From Clostridia bacterium (GTDB lineage: Bacteria > Bacillota > Clostridia > Oscillospirales > Ruminococcaceae), in NCBI GenBank assembly GCA_003246805.1, contig QKDG01000074.1:1-16296 (forward strand): a DNA stretch of 16,296 nucleotides, read 5' to 3'. The notes under the pieces were generated by a model. That model searched no databases and had not been told where the DNA came from. It saw only the letters and a program-made list of their open reading frames with translations. Every line of letters begins with the position of its first letter. Positions within the stretch are counted from its first letter, which is position 1. This document shows positions 7,165 to 14,710 of this stretch, one piece after another. The translations under genes were made by a program, and so were the position numbers.

Positions 7165-7246
7165 TATTGTAATAATAAGCTTGAATATATTTGTAAACTA
7201 TCTTTCAGGGACTTTGCGGTCACCCCTCATACTCCTTCAAAAAAAC
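7165..7246 (+). repeat. Possible decayed third copy of the 120-bp element
   Basis: The segment 7208-7235 matches the middle of the intact elements, including ACTTTGCGGTC, the shrunken flanking G and C runs, and CTCCTTC. Weaker resemblance extends left through an ATATTTGT block and right into an A-run. It lacks both element termini and is interrupted by about a dozen extra bases, so it would be a relic abutting copy B. The alignment was done by eye only. This stretch and the neighbouring repeats account for most of the 330-base gap between the two genes. Confidence 0.4.
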
Positions 7247-7272
7247 AAACCTGTTCCTTTTTAAGAACAGGT
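7247..7272 (-). terminator. Left hairpin copy at site B; distal terminator of the ABC operon
   Basis: This 26-base sequence contains 8-bp arms at 7249-7256 and 7265-7272 around an 8-base loop. Read on the minus strand, the hairpin is followed by TTTG and seven T residues, as expected for the terminator of the exporter operon. It differs at one base from 7393-7418. The two are interpreted as a target-site duplication created by the 120-bp element. Confidence 0.7.
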
Positions 7273-7392
7273 CAGCTTGTAGAAAAAGCCCTTTTCTACA
7301 ATTTTATTATAAATTGAAGCACGTATTTGTGGGGGCTTTGCGGTCGCCCCCATTCCCCTTCGCATCAAAAACCATAGTTTTTCGACACTCTG
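7273..7392 (+). mobile_element. 120-bp terminator-associated MITE-like element, copy B
   Basis: This copy has the same length and ends as copy A, with nine substitutions and no gaps. Its 5' hairpin is perfect here (7277-7286 with 7292-7301, 10 bp, AGCCC loop). The central hairpin has T7330-A7352 where copy A has C6249-G6271, a compensatory change that keeps the pair. The 3' AAAAAC/GTTTTT hairpin (7367-7372 with 7377-7382) is identical. Terminal inverted repeats match at 12 of 16 positions. It is flanked by 26-base direct copies of the exporter operon's terminator hairpin, so it sits inside that terminator and antisense to the operon. No coding capacity is visible. Confidence 0.75.
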
Positions 7393-7428
7393 AAACCTGT
7401 TCCTTTTTAAGAACAGATTTGTTTTTTG
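7393..7428. terminator. Right hairpin copy at site B, bidirectional terminator
   Basis: The hairpin 7393-7418 repeats 7247-7272 with one change (A7417, which breaks one stem pair). On the plus strand it is followed by a T-rich tail to 7428. On the minus strand it is the first hairpin met after the exporter stop codon at 7429, but it then runs into the element without a T-run. The original target was therefore probably a bidirectional terminator. Confidence 0.65.
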
Positions 7429-9306
7429 TTAACTCACTTTATCAAACTGGGAATTATAAAGCTCATAATAAAAGCCTTGCTTTTCTATAAGCTCTTGGTG
7501 GTTGCCCTGCTCTATGATATTGCCTTCCTTCATAACGAGTATAAGGTCAGCATCTCGTATTGTTGATAATCTGTGAGCAATAACAAAGCTTGTTTTGCCA
7601 TGCTTTAAGTTGTTCATTGCCTTTTGTATAAGCTGCTCTGTTCGTGTATCGACAGAGCTTGTTGCTTCATCAAGAATTAAAATAGGTGTATCAGCAAGAA
7701 CAGCACGTGCGATTGTCAACAGCTGTTTTTGCCCCTGTGATATATTGTTGGCTTCTTCATTTATTACAAGGTCATAGCCCTCGGGGGTTGTATTGATAAA
7801 GTAATCACAGTGCGCAGCTTTTGCAGCAGCAATTATCTCATCATCGGTTGCATCAAGCTTTCCGTATGAAAGATTTTCTCTTATTGTTCCGTTAAACAGC
7901 CAGGTATCCTGCAAAACCATACCAAAGATTTTTCTCAGCTCTGAGCGTGTCATATCTCTTATATCAACACCGTCAATCCTTATTGAACCTTCATTCACAT
8001 CATAAAATCTCATCAGAAGATTAATTATAGTCGTCTTTCCAGCACCGGTAGGGCCGACAATAGCGACGGTCTGACCAGCTTTTACGTTTACATTTATGTT
8101 ATTTAAAATTACCTTGTCTTTATTATATCCAAAAGTGATATTGTCAAAATCAACATTGCCCATTACATTATTAAGTTTTACAGGGTTCTCAGCTTCAGGA
8201 ACTTCGTCTTCCTCTTCAAGAAATTCAAATACTCTTTCAGCGGCAGCGAGTGTTGACTGAAATACATTTGCTATCTGGGCAGTTACAGCGATAGGCTGAT
8301 TGAACTGACGTATATACATGATGAATGACTGTATATCACCAATATTCAGCTGGCCGTTTATTGTCAGATACCCACCGATAAATGCAACACCAATATATCC
8401 AATGTTCCCGACAACTTGTAGTATCGGCATCATTAGCCCTGATAAAAAGTTTGACTTCCAGGCGGTTTTATAAAGCTTTTCGTTGATGTTTTTGAATTCG
8501 CTGATTGATTTATTTTCAAGATTATAGGCTTTTACGATAGTATGGCCAGAAAACATTTCTTCAATATGCCCGTTGATGTTTCCAAGGAAAACCTGCTGAT
8601 TTTTGAAGTGCTTTTGCGATAATTTTACTATTATACTTACCAAGATTCCGCTTAAAGGTAGCGAAACCAAGGCTATCAAGGTCATTACAGGGCTTATCGT
8701 CAGCATCATTATAAGGATACCGATAATTGTTGTAACTGATGTAATCGCCTGAGTCAGCCCCTGTTGTAATGACATTGAAACTGTATCAACATCGTTTGTA
8801 ATACGGCTTAATATTTCACCATGGGTTATGCTGTCAAAATATTTTAGTGGCATTGTATTCAGTTTTAGTGAAATCTGCCTTCTCAGCTTGTAGGTAATTT
8901 TTTGAGAAACGCCTGAAATTATAAATCCCTGAATATAACTGAAAGAAGCACTTAAAATATATAATATAATCAAGGTAATTGCTATTTTGCCAATATAATC
9001 AAAATCAACCTGTATCGGTGATTGTGTCATATAAGCAGTCTCAAAGCTGTGTTGAAGGCTAGTTGTTGCCTCACCAAGAATTTTAGGCATAAAAATTGTA
9101 AATACTGTTGATAAAACAGCAAAAATTATTGTAAATGTAAAAGCTATTTTATATTCTCCAAAGTATTTCAAAAGCTTTTTGCCAGTGCCTTTAAAATCCT
9201 TTGCTTTTTCATTTATTCCTCCGTGGCCACCCGGCCCGCCGCCAAAGCCCCTGCCAGGGCCACCAAGTCCTTTGCGCTGTGAAGGTGTGCTTCTGTTATC
9301 AGACAT
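7429..9306 (-). CDS. ABC exporter half-transporter, subunit with canonical Walker B
   Basis: This is a type IV (B-family) ABC half-transporter with an N-terminal six-helix membrane domain (about 50-345) and a C-terminal ATPase domain, 625 aa. Walker A is GPTGAGKTT (418-426), the Q-loop glutamine is Q466, Walker B ends in D546-E547 with the catalytic glutamate present, and the switch histidine is H578. The signature motif is degenerate: ISQGQ (522-526) instead of LSGGQ. This complements the partner subunit, as in the TM287/288, BmrCD and LmrCD heterodimers, where one ATP site is non-hydrolytic. A glycine-rich tail (about 14-30) precedes the membrane domain. The start overlaps the upstream gene's end by 8 bases with GGAGGA just before it, so translation is coupled. 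The likely role is drug or toxic-compound export; the substrate is unknown. Confidence 0.92.
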   Translation of the reverse strand: MSDNRSTPSQRKGLGGPGRGFGGGPGGHGGINEKAKDFKGTGKKLLKYFGEYKIAFTFTIIFAVLSTVFTIFMPKILGEATTSLQHSFETAYMTQSPIQVDFDYIGKIAITLIILYILSASFSYIQGFIISGVSQKITYKLRRQISLKLNTMPLKYFDSITHGEILSRITNDVDTVSMSLQQGLTQAITSVTTIIGILIMMLTISPVMTLIALVSLPLSGILVSIIVKLSQKHFKNQQVFLGNINGHIEEMFSGHTIVKAYNLENKSISEFKNINEKLYKTAWKSNFLSGLMMPILQVVGNIGYIGVAFIGGYLTINGQLNIGDIQSFIMYIRQFNQPIAVTAQIANVFQSTLAAAERVFEFLEEEDEVPEAENPVKLNNVMGNVDFDNITFGYNKDKVILNNINVNVKAGQTVAIVGPTGAGKTTIINLLMRFYDVNEGSIRIDGVDIRDMTRSELRKIFGMVLQDTWLFNGTIRENLSYGKLDATDDEIIAAAKAAHCDYFINTTPEGYDLVINEEANNISQGQKQLLTIARAVLADTPILILDEATSSVDTRTEQLIQKAMNNLKHGKTSFVIAHRLSTIRDADLILVMKEGNIIEQGNHQELIEKQGFYYELYNSQFDKVS

Positions 9307-11035
9307 TTCTCAATTCCTCCTCTGAAAGCTGTGATGAAGCTATTTCTTTATAGACATTACAATTACTCATAAGCTCCTTATGTGTTCCTATTCCTGCAAT
9401 TTTTCCGTCATCAAGAACAATAATCTGCTGAGCGTTTATTATTGTGGAAACTCTTTGTGCAACTATAAAGGCTATTGATTCCTTTAAGTAAGGGCTTAAT
9501 GCCTCACGCAAAGCTTTATCGGTTTTAAAGTCAAGGGCCGAAAAACTGTCGTCAAAAATATAGATTGCTGGCTTTCTTATCAGTGCTCTTGCGATAGAAA
9601 GCCTTTGCTTCTGGCCACCTGATAAGTTTGTTCCACCCTGAGCTATCTCAGATTCATACCCTGCCTCTTTATCATTAATAAATTCCTCAGCCTGAGCAAT
9701 TTTAGTGGCAGCGATGATTTCTTCCTTGTTGGCATCCTGTTTTCCAAGAAGAATATTGCTTTCTATGGTTCCAGAGAATATCACTGCTTTTTGTGGCACA
9801 TAGCCCATCATGTTGTGCAGGAATTCAAGGTCGTATTCCTTTACATTTTTACCGTTAATTAAAATCTCACCCTCGGTAACATCAAAAAAACGTGGTATAA
9901 GGTTAATCAAGGTTGATTTACCACTTCCCGTGCTGCCGATAATAGCAGTTATGTTACCTTTGTTTGCTTTAAAAGAAATATTGTCAAGAACTTTTTCGGT
10001 AGCATGCGGATATGAGTATGAAACATTTTTAAATTCTATATCAAAATCTTGCTTGTCAGCTAAATCCTTTAAAGGATTTTCAACATTTTTTATAGTTGAT
10101 TCTGTTTTTAATACCTGCCTGATTCTCTTCCATGAAACAGCGGCACGAGGCAGTATTACAGAAATCATTGTAAGCATAATGAATGAAAACATAACCTGCA
10201 TAGCATAGTTAATAAACGCTATAATATCGCCAAGCATCATACTGTTTTCGCTTATTGCTTTTGCACCAAACCATACAATAGCAAGCTGCATAAAATTCAA
10301 AATAAGCATGATGGCAGGGAACAGCATTACCATAATTCTGTTGAGCATTATATTTGTTCTTGTTAAAACAGTGTTGGCAGTATCGAATTTATCTTCCTCA
10401 AACTTTTCGTTCCTGAATGCGCGGATAACCCTGATACCGTTCAATTGCTCTCTTGAAACTTTGTTGACACCATCAATATATTTTTGAACCTTGTTGTATA
10501 ATGGAACAAGAACAATCATCAGCAAAGATATTACAACAAGAGATGCAGGGATAGAAACCCCTAAAATCCAGCTGATACTGCCCGAAGTATCAATCGCTTT
10601 TTGTATTCCTCCAATTGCCATTATAGGTGCTGAAACTACCATTCTCAAAAACATGAATATAAACATCTGAACCTGCTGGATATCATTCGTGTTCCTGATA
10701 ATAAGAGAAGCAGTTGAGAACTTATTGAATTCTGCAAATGAGAAACCCTCAACCTTTTCAAACACATCAGCGCGTATGTTTTTGGCGACTCCGGCTGCAA
10801 TTATCGCCGCAAACAAGCTTGCAAATATTGTTCCTACGGCACCGATAACAGCTACTCCAATCATCTGCAAGCTTATCTGAGCAACTATTCCCATATCCTT
10901 TGGAACGATACCGTTATTGATGATATCCCTTAAATAGCCAGGCAGAGCAAGGTCTGCTGTAACCTGAATATAAATAAATAAAACAACAAGCAAGCAAAGT
11001 GGTAAATAGTACAGGTATTGTTTTTTGTTTTTCAT
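9299..11035 (-). CDS. ABC exporter half-transporter, degenerate-site subunit
   Basis: This is the partner half-transporter of 578 aa, with a membrane domain at about 5-300 and an ATPase domain from about 333. Walker A is GSTGSGKST (367-375), the Q-loop residue is Q415 and the signature LSGGQ (471-475) is canonical. Walker B ends in D495-D496, with aspartate replacing the catalytic glutamate, and the switch histidine is replaced by glutamine (Q527 in AQR). These substitutions mark the non-hydrolytic nucleotide site of heterodimeric exporters; its canonical signature would complete the active site of the other subunit. A GAAGGG ribosome binding site precedes the start, 12 bases after the MarR gene. 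The operon order marR-ABC-ABC is a common multidrug-exporter arrangement in Firmicutes. Export of drugs or metabolites is inferred, not shown. Confidence 0.92.
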   Translation of the reverse strand: MKNKKQYLYYLPLCLLVVLFIYIQVTADLALPGYLRDIINNGIVPKDMGIVAQISLQMIGVAVIGAVGTIFASLFAAIIAAGVAKNIRADVFEKVEGFSFAEFNKFSTASLIIRNTNDIQQVQMFIFMFLRMVVSAPIMAIGGIQKAIDTSGSISWILGVSIPASLVVISLLMIVLVPLYNKVQKYIDGVNKVSREQLNGIRVIRAFRNEKFEEDKFDTANTVLTRTNIMLNRIMVMLFPAIMLILNFMQLAIVWFGAKAISENSMMLGDIIAFINYAMQVMFSFIMLTMISVILPRAAVSWKRIRQVLKTESTIKNVENPLKDLADKQDFDIEFKNVSYSYPHATEKVLDNISFKANKGNITAIIGSTGSGKSTLINLIPRFFDVTEGEILINGKNVKEYDLEFLHNMMGYVPQKAVIFSGTIESNILLGKQDANKEEIIAATKIAQAEEFINDKEAGYESEIAQGGTNLSGGQKQRLSIARALIRKPAIYIFDDSFSALDFKTDKALREALSPYLKESIAFIVAQRVSTIINAQQIIVLDDGKIAGIGTHKELMSNCNVYKEIASSQLSEEELRNV

Positions 11036-11047
11036 AGCGTTTCCCTT

Positions 11048-11488
11048 CTATCTTTTCTCAAAATAATTATTTGCTTTTATAATCAATTCTGTAAGCTTGT
11101 CAGCATCCTCCTCCCCTAAATAATCAATAAGGTCAGATATTGACTTCTTCATATAAGAATGATGCTCACAAATTTTTGCTTTTGCTTTTTCAGTCAGCGA
11201 TAATAGGAGCATTCTTCTGTCTTCTTTTGATATTTCCCTTGTAATGAAGTTCTGTTCCTCAAACTCATTTAAAATAGCAGTGAGTGATGATTTTGACAAC
11301 CCTAATTCATCACATATCATAGATGGCACAGCATACCCGTTTTCTTCAACCAAATGCCTGATTGACATTAAAACCATAATTTTTGTGGGCTTTAAATCGC
11401 TAAAACTATGCTTTGGCTTAAAATAAGAAAACAGCTTGAATATTGCCTGAGATAAATCGTACGTCTTGTCTGAATCTGGGCTCATCAT
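11048..11488 (-). CDS. MarR-family transcriptional regulator
   Basis: This is a dimeric winged-helix DNA-binding protein of 146 aa, the usual MarR length. Helix-turn-helix residues run from about 53 to 82, with LSKSSLTAILNEFEEQNFI (64-82) as the recognition helix region. The wing carries the family hallmark D90-R91-R92 followed by LLLSLTEKA. The terminal helices form the dimerisation region. The start is the first of two adjacent ATG codons, preceded by AAGGATG at 11494-11500. It is the first gene of the exporter operon, so it probably represses its own promoter and is released by an exporter substrate. An inverted repeat in the leader is a candidate operator. It could instead be an activator; family assignment itself is firm. 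Confidence 0.9.
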   Translation of the reverse strand: MMSPDSDKTYDLSQAIFKLFSYFKPKHSFSDLKPTKIMVLMSIRHLVEENGYAVPSMICDELGLSKSSLTAILNEFEEQNFITREISKEDRRMLLLSLTEKAKAKICEHHSYMKKSISDLIDYLGEEDADKLTELIIKANNYFEKR

Positions 11489-11504
11489 AACACATCCTTA
11501 AAAT

Positions 11505-11523
11505 TAGTTCAAATTACAAACTA
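11505..11523. promoter_or_regulatory. Candidate MarR operator
   Basis: TAGTT and AACTA half-sites at 11505-11509 and 11519-11523 form a 19-base inverted repeat between the marR promoter and its start codon, near the expected transcription start. TAGTT/AACTA arms resemble several MarR-family operators. Only five bases per arm pair, so the support is modest. Confidence 0.4.
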
Positions 11524-11535
11524 TTCAACATAAGT

Positions 11536-11564
11536 ATTATACACAAACAGAATTAAAATGGCAA
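11536..11564 (-). promoter_or_regulatory. Promoter of the marR-ABC exporter operon
   Basis: On the minus strand, TTGCCA (11564-11559) and a perfect TATAAT (11541-11536) are spaced by 17 bases. Transcription would start near 11529 and run through the candidate operator. It diverges from the prmA promoter, with the two -35 boxes about 40 bases apart. Confidence 0.7.
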
Positions 11565-11605
11565 GAGGAAAAACAAACAAATTTTTGTTAAGACTACAAA
11601 AAAAG

Positions 11606-11634
11606 TTGAATAATTTGCTAAAAGCGATTATAAT
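11606..11634 (+). promoter_or_regulatory. Promoter of prmA
   Basis: TTGAAT (11606-11611) and a perfect TATAAT (11629-11634) are spaced by 17 bases. They lie just upstream of the AGGAGG ribosome binding site at 11652-11657. Confidence 0.75.
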
Positions 11635-11662
11635 ATTTACAGCTAAAAAACAGGAGGTTATT

Positions 11663-11926
11663 ATGAACTGGGCAGAAATAAGTATTTTTACAACAACAGA
11701 TGGGATTGACGCAGTAAGCGGGAGCCTTATGCGTTTGGGTATTACTGGTTTTGTTATAAAAGATGCAAATGATTTCGAGGAATTTTTAAATAACAAGACG
11801 GGAAACTGGGACTATATTGATGATGACTTAATGGGGCTAAAAAACTGTGAAACTTCAATTACCGTTTATCTTCCTGAAAACGCAGAAATATGTTTGAAGA
11901 TATTAAGGAAGAGCTTAAAGCATTAA
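11663..11926 (+). pseudogene. prmA: N-terminal part of ribosomal protein L11 methyltransferase, cut by a frameshift
   Basis: The ATG at 11663 has a strong AGGAGG five bases upstream and opens with MNWAEISIFTTTDGIDAVS, the typical PrmA N-terminal substrate-recognition domain. This frame encodes 87 residues and stops at 11924-11926, after ENAEICLKILRKSLKH. PrmA-like sequence resumes in the -1 frame from about 11890 (MFEDIKEEL...). The two frames are both open only between 11878 and 11926, so the lesion lies there, most likely near 11884-11890 judging by where family-like sequence switches frame. A lost base (real mutation or sequencing/assembly error) is the simplest cause. A canonical slippery heptamer is absent. 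Confidence 0.75.
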
Positions 11927-12624
11927 GGCAGCGTGATAAAGAGAATATATTTGGAAGGCTTGATTATCAAGTAAGCAACGTTAATGAAGAAGACTGGGCA
12001 AATAACTGGAAGAAGTATTTCAAGCCTTTAAAAATCGGCGACAAGCTTTTAATTAAGCCATCGTGGGAAAGCTATGACAATATAGATAATCGCATTATTT
12101 TAGAAATTGACCCTGCATCAAGCTTTGGCACTGGCCAGCACAACACAACACAGCTTTGCCTTGAATTATTGGAGAATCACATAAAACCACAGGACAGACT
12201 TCTTGATTTAGGCTGTGGCAGCGGAATTTTATCAATCGGAGCTATTCTGCTTGGGGCAAAAAATGTGACTGTTGTGGATATTGAGGAAAACTCAGTTAAA
12301 ACTTCAATTGAAAATGCAAAGAGGAACAACATATCAACGGATATTTATACTGGTTATTGTGGAAATATAATTGAAGACGGTAACCTGGCTGAAAAATTAG
12401 GGAGTGGCTATGATATAATCTGCGCTAATATTGTTGCAGACGTTCTGATAGCTATGAGCAGAATGTTCAGTAGCTTTTTGAATAAAAACGGATTGCTAAT
12501 AATGTCTGGAATAATTTCATCACGCAAGGATGAAGTAATAGATGCTGTTAAAAATCAAGGCTTTGAAATTCTTGATATATCTGAAAAAGAAGATTGGGTT
12601 GCTGTTATGGCAAAAATAAATTAG
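11890..12624 (+). CDS. prmA: Ribosomal protein L11 methyltransferase, catalytic part
   Basis: This is the C-terminal SAM-dependent methyltransferase portion of PrmA (244 aa against about 300-315 for the full family protein); PrmA trimethylates ribosomal protein L11. Family blocks are the linker EEDWANNWKKYFKP (33-46), KPSWESY (56-62), DPASSFGTGQHNTTQ (74-88), the SAM-binding LLDLGCGSGILSIG (104-117) and the active-site-proximal CANIVADVL (178-186). No good ribosome binding site precedes the ATG at 11890, so independent initiation is doubtful. The natural start is at 11663 in another frame. If the frameshift is real, the strain may lack full-length PrmA, which is dispensable in E. coli. The gene has its own upstream promoter and is followed by the topoisomerase promoter. 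Confidence 0.85.
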   Translation: MFEDIKEELKALRQRDKENIFGRLDYQVSNVNEEDWANNWKKYFKPLKIGDKLLIKPSWESYDNIDNRIILEIDPASSFGTGQHNTTQLCLELLENHIKPQDRLLDLGCGSGILSIGAILLGAKNVTVVDIEENSVKTSIENAKRNNISTDIYTGYCGNIIEDGNLAEKLGSGYDIICANIVADVLIAMSRMFSSFLNKNGLLIMSGIISSRKDEVIDAVKNQGFEILDISEKEDWVAVMAKIN

Positions 12625-12630
12625 TGTTAA

Positions 12631-12659
12631 TTGAAATAATATGAAAAACACTGTATAAT
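12631..12659 (+). promoter_or_regulatory. Promoter of the topoisomerase gene pair
   Basis: TTGAAA (12631-12636) and a perfect TATAAT (12654-12659) are spaced by exactly 17 bases, a near-consensus sigma-A promoter. It begins six bases after the prmA stop codon. No terminator separates the two, so read-through from prmA is possible. Confidence 0.8.
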
Positions 12660-12698
12660 AAAAACGATAATAGTAATAAAATGTAAGCGGGAGAAATT

Positions 12699-14681
12699 AT
12701 GGCTAAAAAAACATCTTATGGAAACGAAGCAATTGTATCCTTAAAAGGTGCCGACAGGGTGAGAAAACGCCCGGCAGTAATATTTGGTTCTGATGGAATC
12801 GAAGGCTGCAAGCACTCAATATTTGAAATACTGTCGAACTCAATTGACGAGGCAAGGGATGGCCATGGCAATGAGATTGTGATTACAAAATTTCAGGACA
12901 ATATTTTTGAGGTTGAGGATTTTGGCCGTGGCTGCCCCGTTGATTTCAATAAAACTGAAAATCGCTATAACTGGGAGCTTGTATATTGCGAGCTTTATGC
13001 CGGTGGCAAATATCAGAATAACACTGGCGAGAACTACGAATATTCACTTGGACTTAACGGGCTTGGTGCATGTGCCACTCAGTATTCCTCTGAATTTATG
13101 GATGTTGAGGTGTTCAGAGATGGGTATAAGTATAATCTACATTTCGAACACGGCGAAAACAAAGGCGGGCTGAAAAAAGAGCCGACATCCACAAAAAAAA
13201 CAGGAACACGAATAAGATGGCGCCCTGACCTTGAGGTTTTTACTGATATAAATGTAGAAGCAGAATATTTCCTTGATGTGCTTAAAAAGCAGGCTGTTGT
13301 TAATCCTAATATAAAATTTATATTCAGGCAGCAGGTGGAAGACGGCAGCTTTGCCAGAACTGAGTTTTTATATGAAAACGGTATAAGCGATTATATTAAA
13401 GAAATTGTTGAGGCAAATAATCTGACATCAATCCAGACATGGTCTGCGGACAGAAAGGGGCGTGACAGAGAGGACAAGCCTGACTATAAAGTAAAGCTGA
13501 ATGTTTGCTGCACCTTTTCAAATAAAATAAAATTTGCGGAGTATTATCATAATTCAAGCTTTTTGGAACACGGAGGCTCACCCGAAAAAGCAGTAAAGCA
13601 GGCATTTGTTTCGCAGATTGACGCGTATTTAAAGCAAAATAACAAATACTTAAAATCAGAAGCAAAAATAAGCTTTGTAGATATTGAGGATTGCCTTGTC
13701 CTTGTTTCATCATCCTTTTCAACACAGACTTCATATGAGAATCAGACGAAAAAGGCGATAACAAATAAGTTTATTTATGAATCAATGACAGAATTTTTAA
13801 AGCATCAGCTTGAAGTTTATTTTCTTGAAAATCCAGATGAAGCACAAAGAATAGCAGAGCAGGTGCTTGTAAACAAAAGAAGCCGTGAGAATGCTGAAAA
13901 AACAAGGCTAAACTTAAAGAAAAAGCTTGCCGGAACTATAGACCTTTCAAATATGGTTCAAAAATTTGTTGATTGCAGGTCAAAGGATATTAATCAAAGG
14001 GAGCTTTATATTGTTGAGGGTGATTCTGCGCTAGGTGCTGTAAAGCTTGCGCGTGATGCAAACTTTCAGGCTATAATTCCTGTTCGCGGAAAGATTTTGA
14101 ACTGCTTAAAGGCTGATTATGATAAAATATTCAACAACGATATTATAACTGATATTATAAAGGTTTTAGGCTGTGGGGTTGAGGTTAAATCAAAAGCGAA
14201 CAAGGAGCTTTCAAGCTTTAATATTGAGGGGCTAAGATGGAACAAGGTGGTAATATGCACCGATGCCGACGTTGACGGCTTCCAGATACGAACATTAATT
14301 CTGACTATGCTTTACAGGCTTGCACCAACATTGATTGATGAAGGCTATGTTTACATCGCAGAATCACCGCTGTTTGAAATAACAACAAAGGAAAAGACAT
14401 ATTTTGCTTATAGCGAAAAAGAAAAAAATAATATTCTTGAACTTATTAAAGATAAAAAATACACACTTCAGCGTTCAAAGGGGCTTGGTGAGAATGAGCC
14501 TGACATGATGTCACTAACAACGATGAATCCTTTGACAAGGCGCCTTATAAAGGTTGGGCCTGATGATGCAAGAGCAACAACGGAAATGTTCGATATGCTC
14601 CTTGGTGACAATTTGCAGGGAAGAAAGGATTTCATTTCACAATTCGGGCATGATTATTTAGACCTTGCTGATATTTCTTAA
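12699..14681 (+). CDS. parE: Type IIA DNA topoisomerase subunit B (ParE/GyrB family)
   Basis: This is the ATPase subunit of a type II topoisomerase, 660 aa, close to ParE/GyrB length. The GHKL ATPase elements are present: E43 and N47 in EILSNSIDEA, D74 in the DFGRG block, AGGKY (101-105), GLNGLG (118-123; GyrB usually has GLHGVG) and the QTK lysine K351. The TOPRIM domain has E440 in EGDSALGA, PVRGKIL (461-467), TDADVDG (521-527) and QRSKGLGE (591-598). All catalytic acids are retained, but several flanking positions depart from gyrase consensus, so this is a divergent second enzyme rather than housekeeping GyrB. The most likely assignment is topoisomerase IV, which decatenates chromosomes. 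GGGAG at 12689-12693 supports the start. The A-subunit gene follows after 29 bases. The parE symbol is tentative; the family is certain. Confidence 0.9.
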   Translation: MAKKTSYGNEAIVSLKGADRVRKRPAVIFGSDGIEGCKHSIFEILSNSIDEARDGHGNEIVITKFQDNIFEVEDFGRGCPVDFNKTENRYNWELVYCELYAGGKYQNNTGENYEYSLGLNGLGACATQYSSEFMDVEVFRDGYKYNLHFEHGENKGGLKKEPTSTKKTGTRIRWRPDLEVFTDINVEAEYFLDVLKKQAVVNPNIKFIFRQQVEDGSFARTEFLYENGISDYIKEIVEANNLTSIQTWSADRKGRDREDKPDYKVKLNVCCTFSNKIKFAEYYHNSSFLEHGGSPEKAVKQAFVSQIDAYLKQNNKYLKSEAKISFVDIEDCLVLVSSSFSTQTSYENQTKKAITNKFIYESMTEFLKHQLEVYFLENPDEAQRIAEQVLVNKRSRENAEKTRLNLKKKLAGTIDLSNMVQKFVDCRSKDINQRELYIVEGDSALGAVKLARDANFQAIIPVRGKILNCLKADYDKIFNNDIITDIIKVLGCGVEVKSKANKELSSFNIEGLRWNKVVICTDADVDGFQIRTLILTMLYRLAPTLIDEGYVYIAESPLFEITTKEKTYFAYSEKEKNNILELIKDKKYTLQRSKGLGENEPDMMSLTTMNPLTRRLIKVGPDDARATTEMFDMLLGDNLQGRKDFISQFGHDYLDLADIS

Positions 14682-14710
14682 TACCAAGTTTAAAGACAAG
14701 GAGCTGCAAA

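Noticed and set aside
11914..11920. Programmed -1 ribosomal frameshifting in prmA
   Set aside because: C TTA AAG is not a canonical X XXY YYZ heptamer, and no clear downstream pseudoknot or upstream Shine-Dalgarno stimulator was seen. Family-like sequence appears to switch frame upstream of it, so a mutation or sequence error is more likely.
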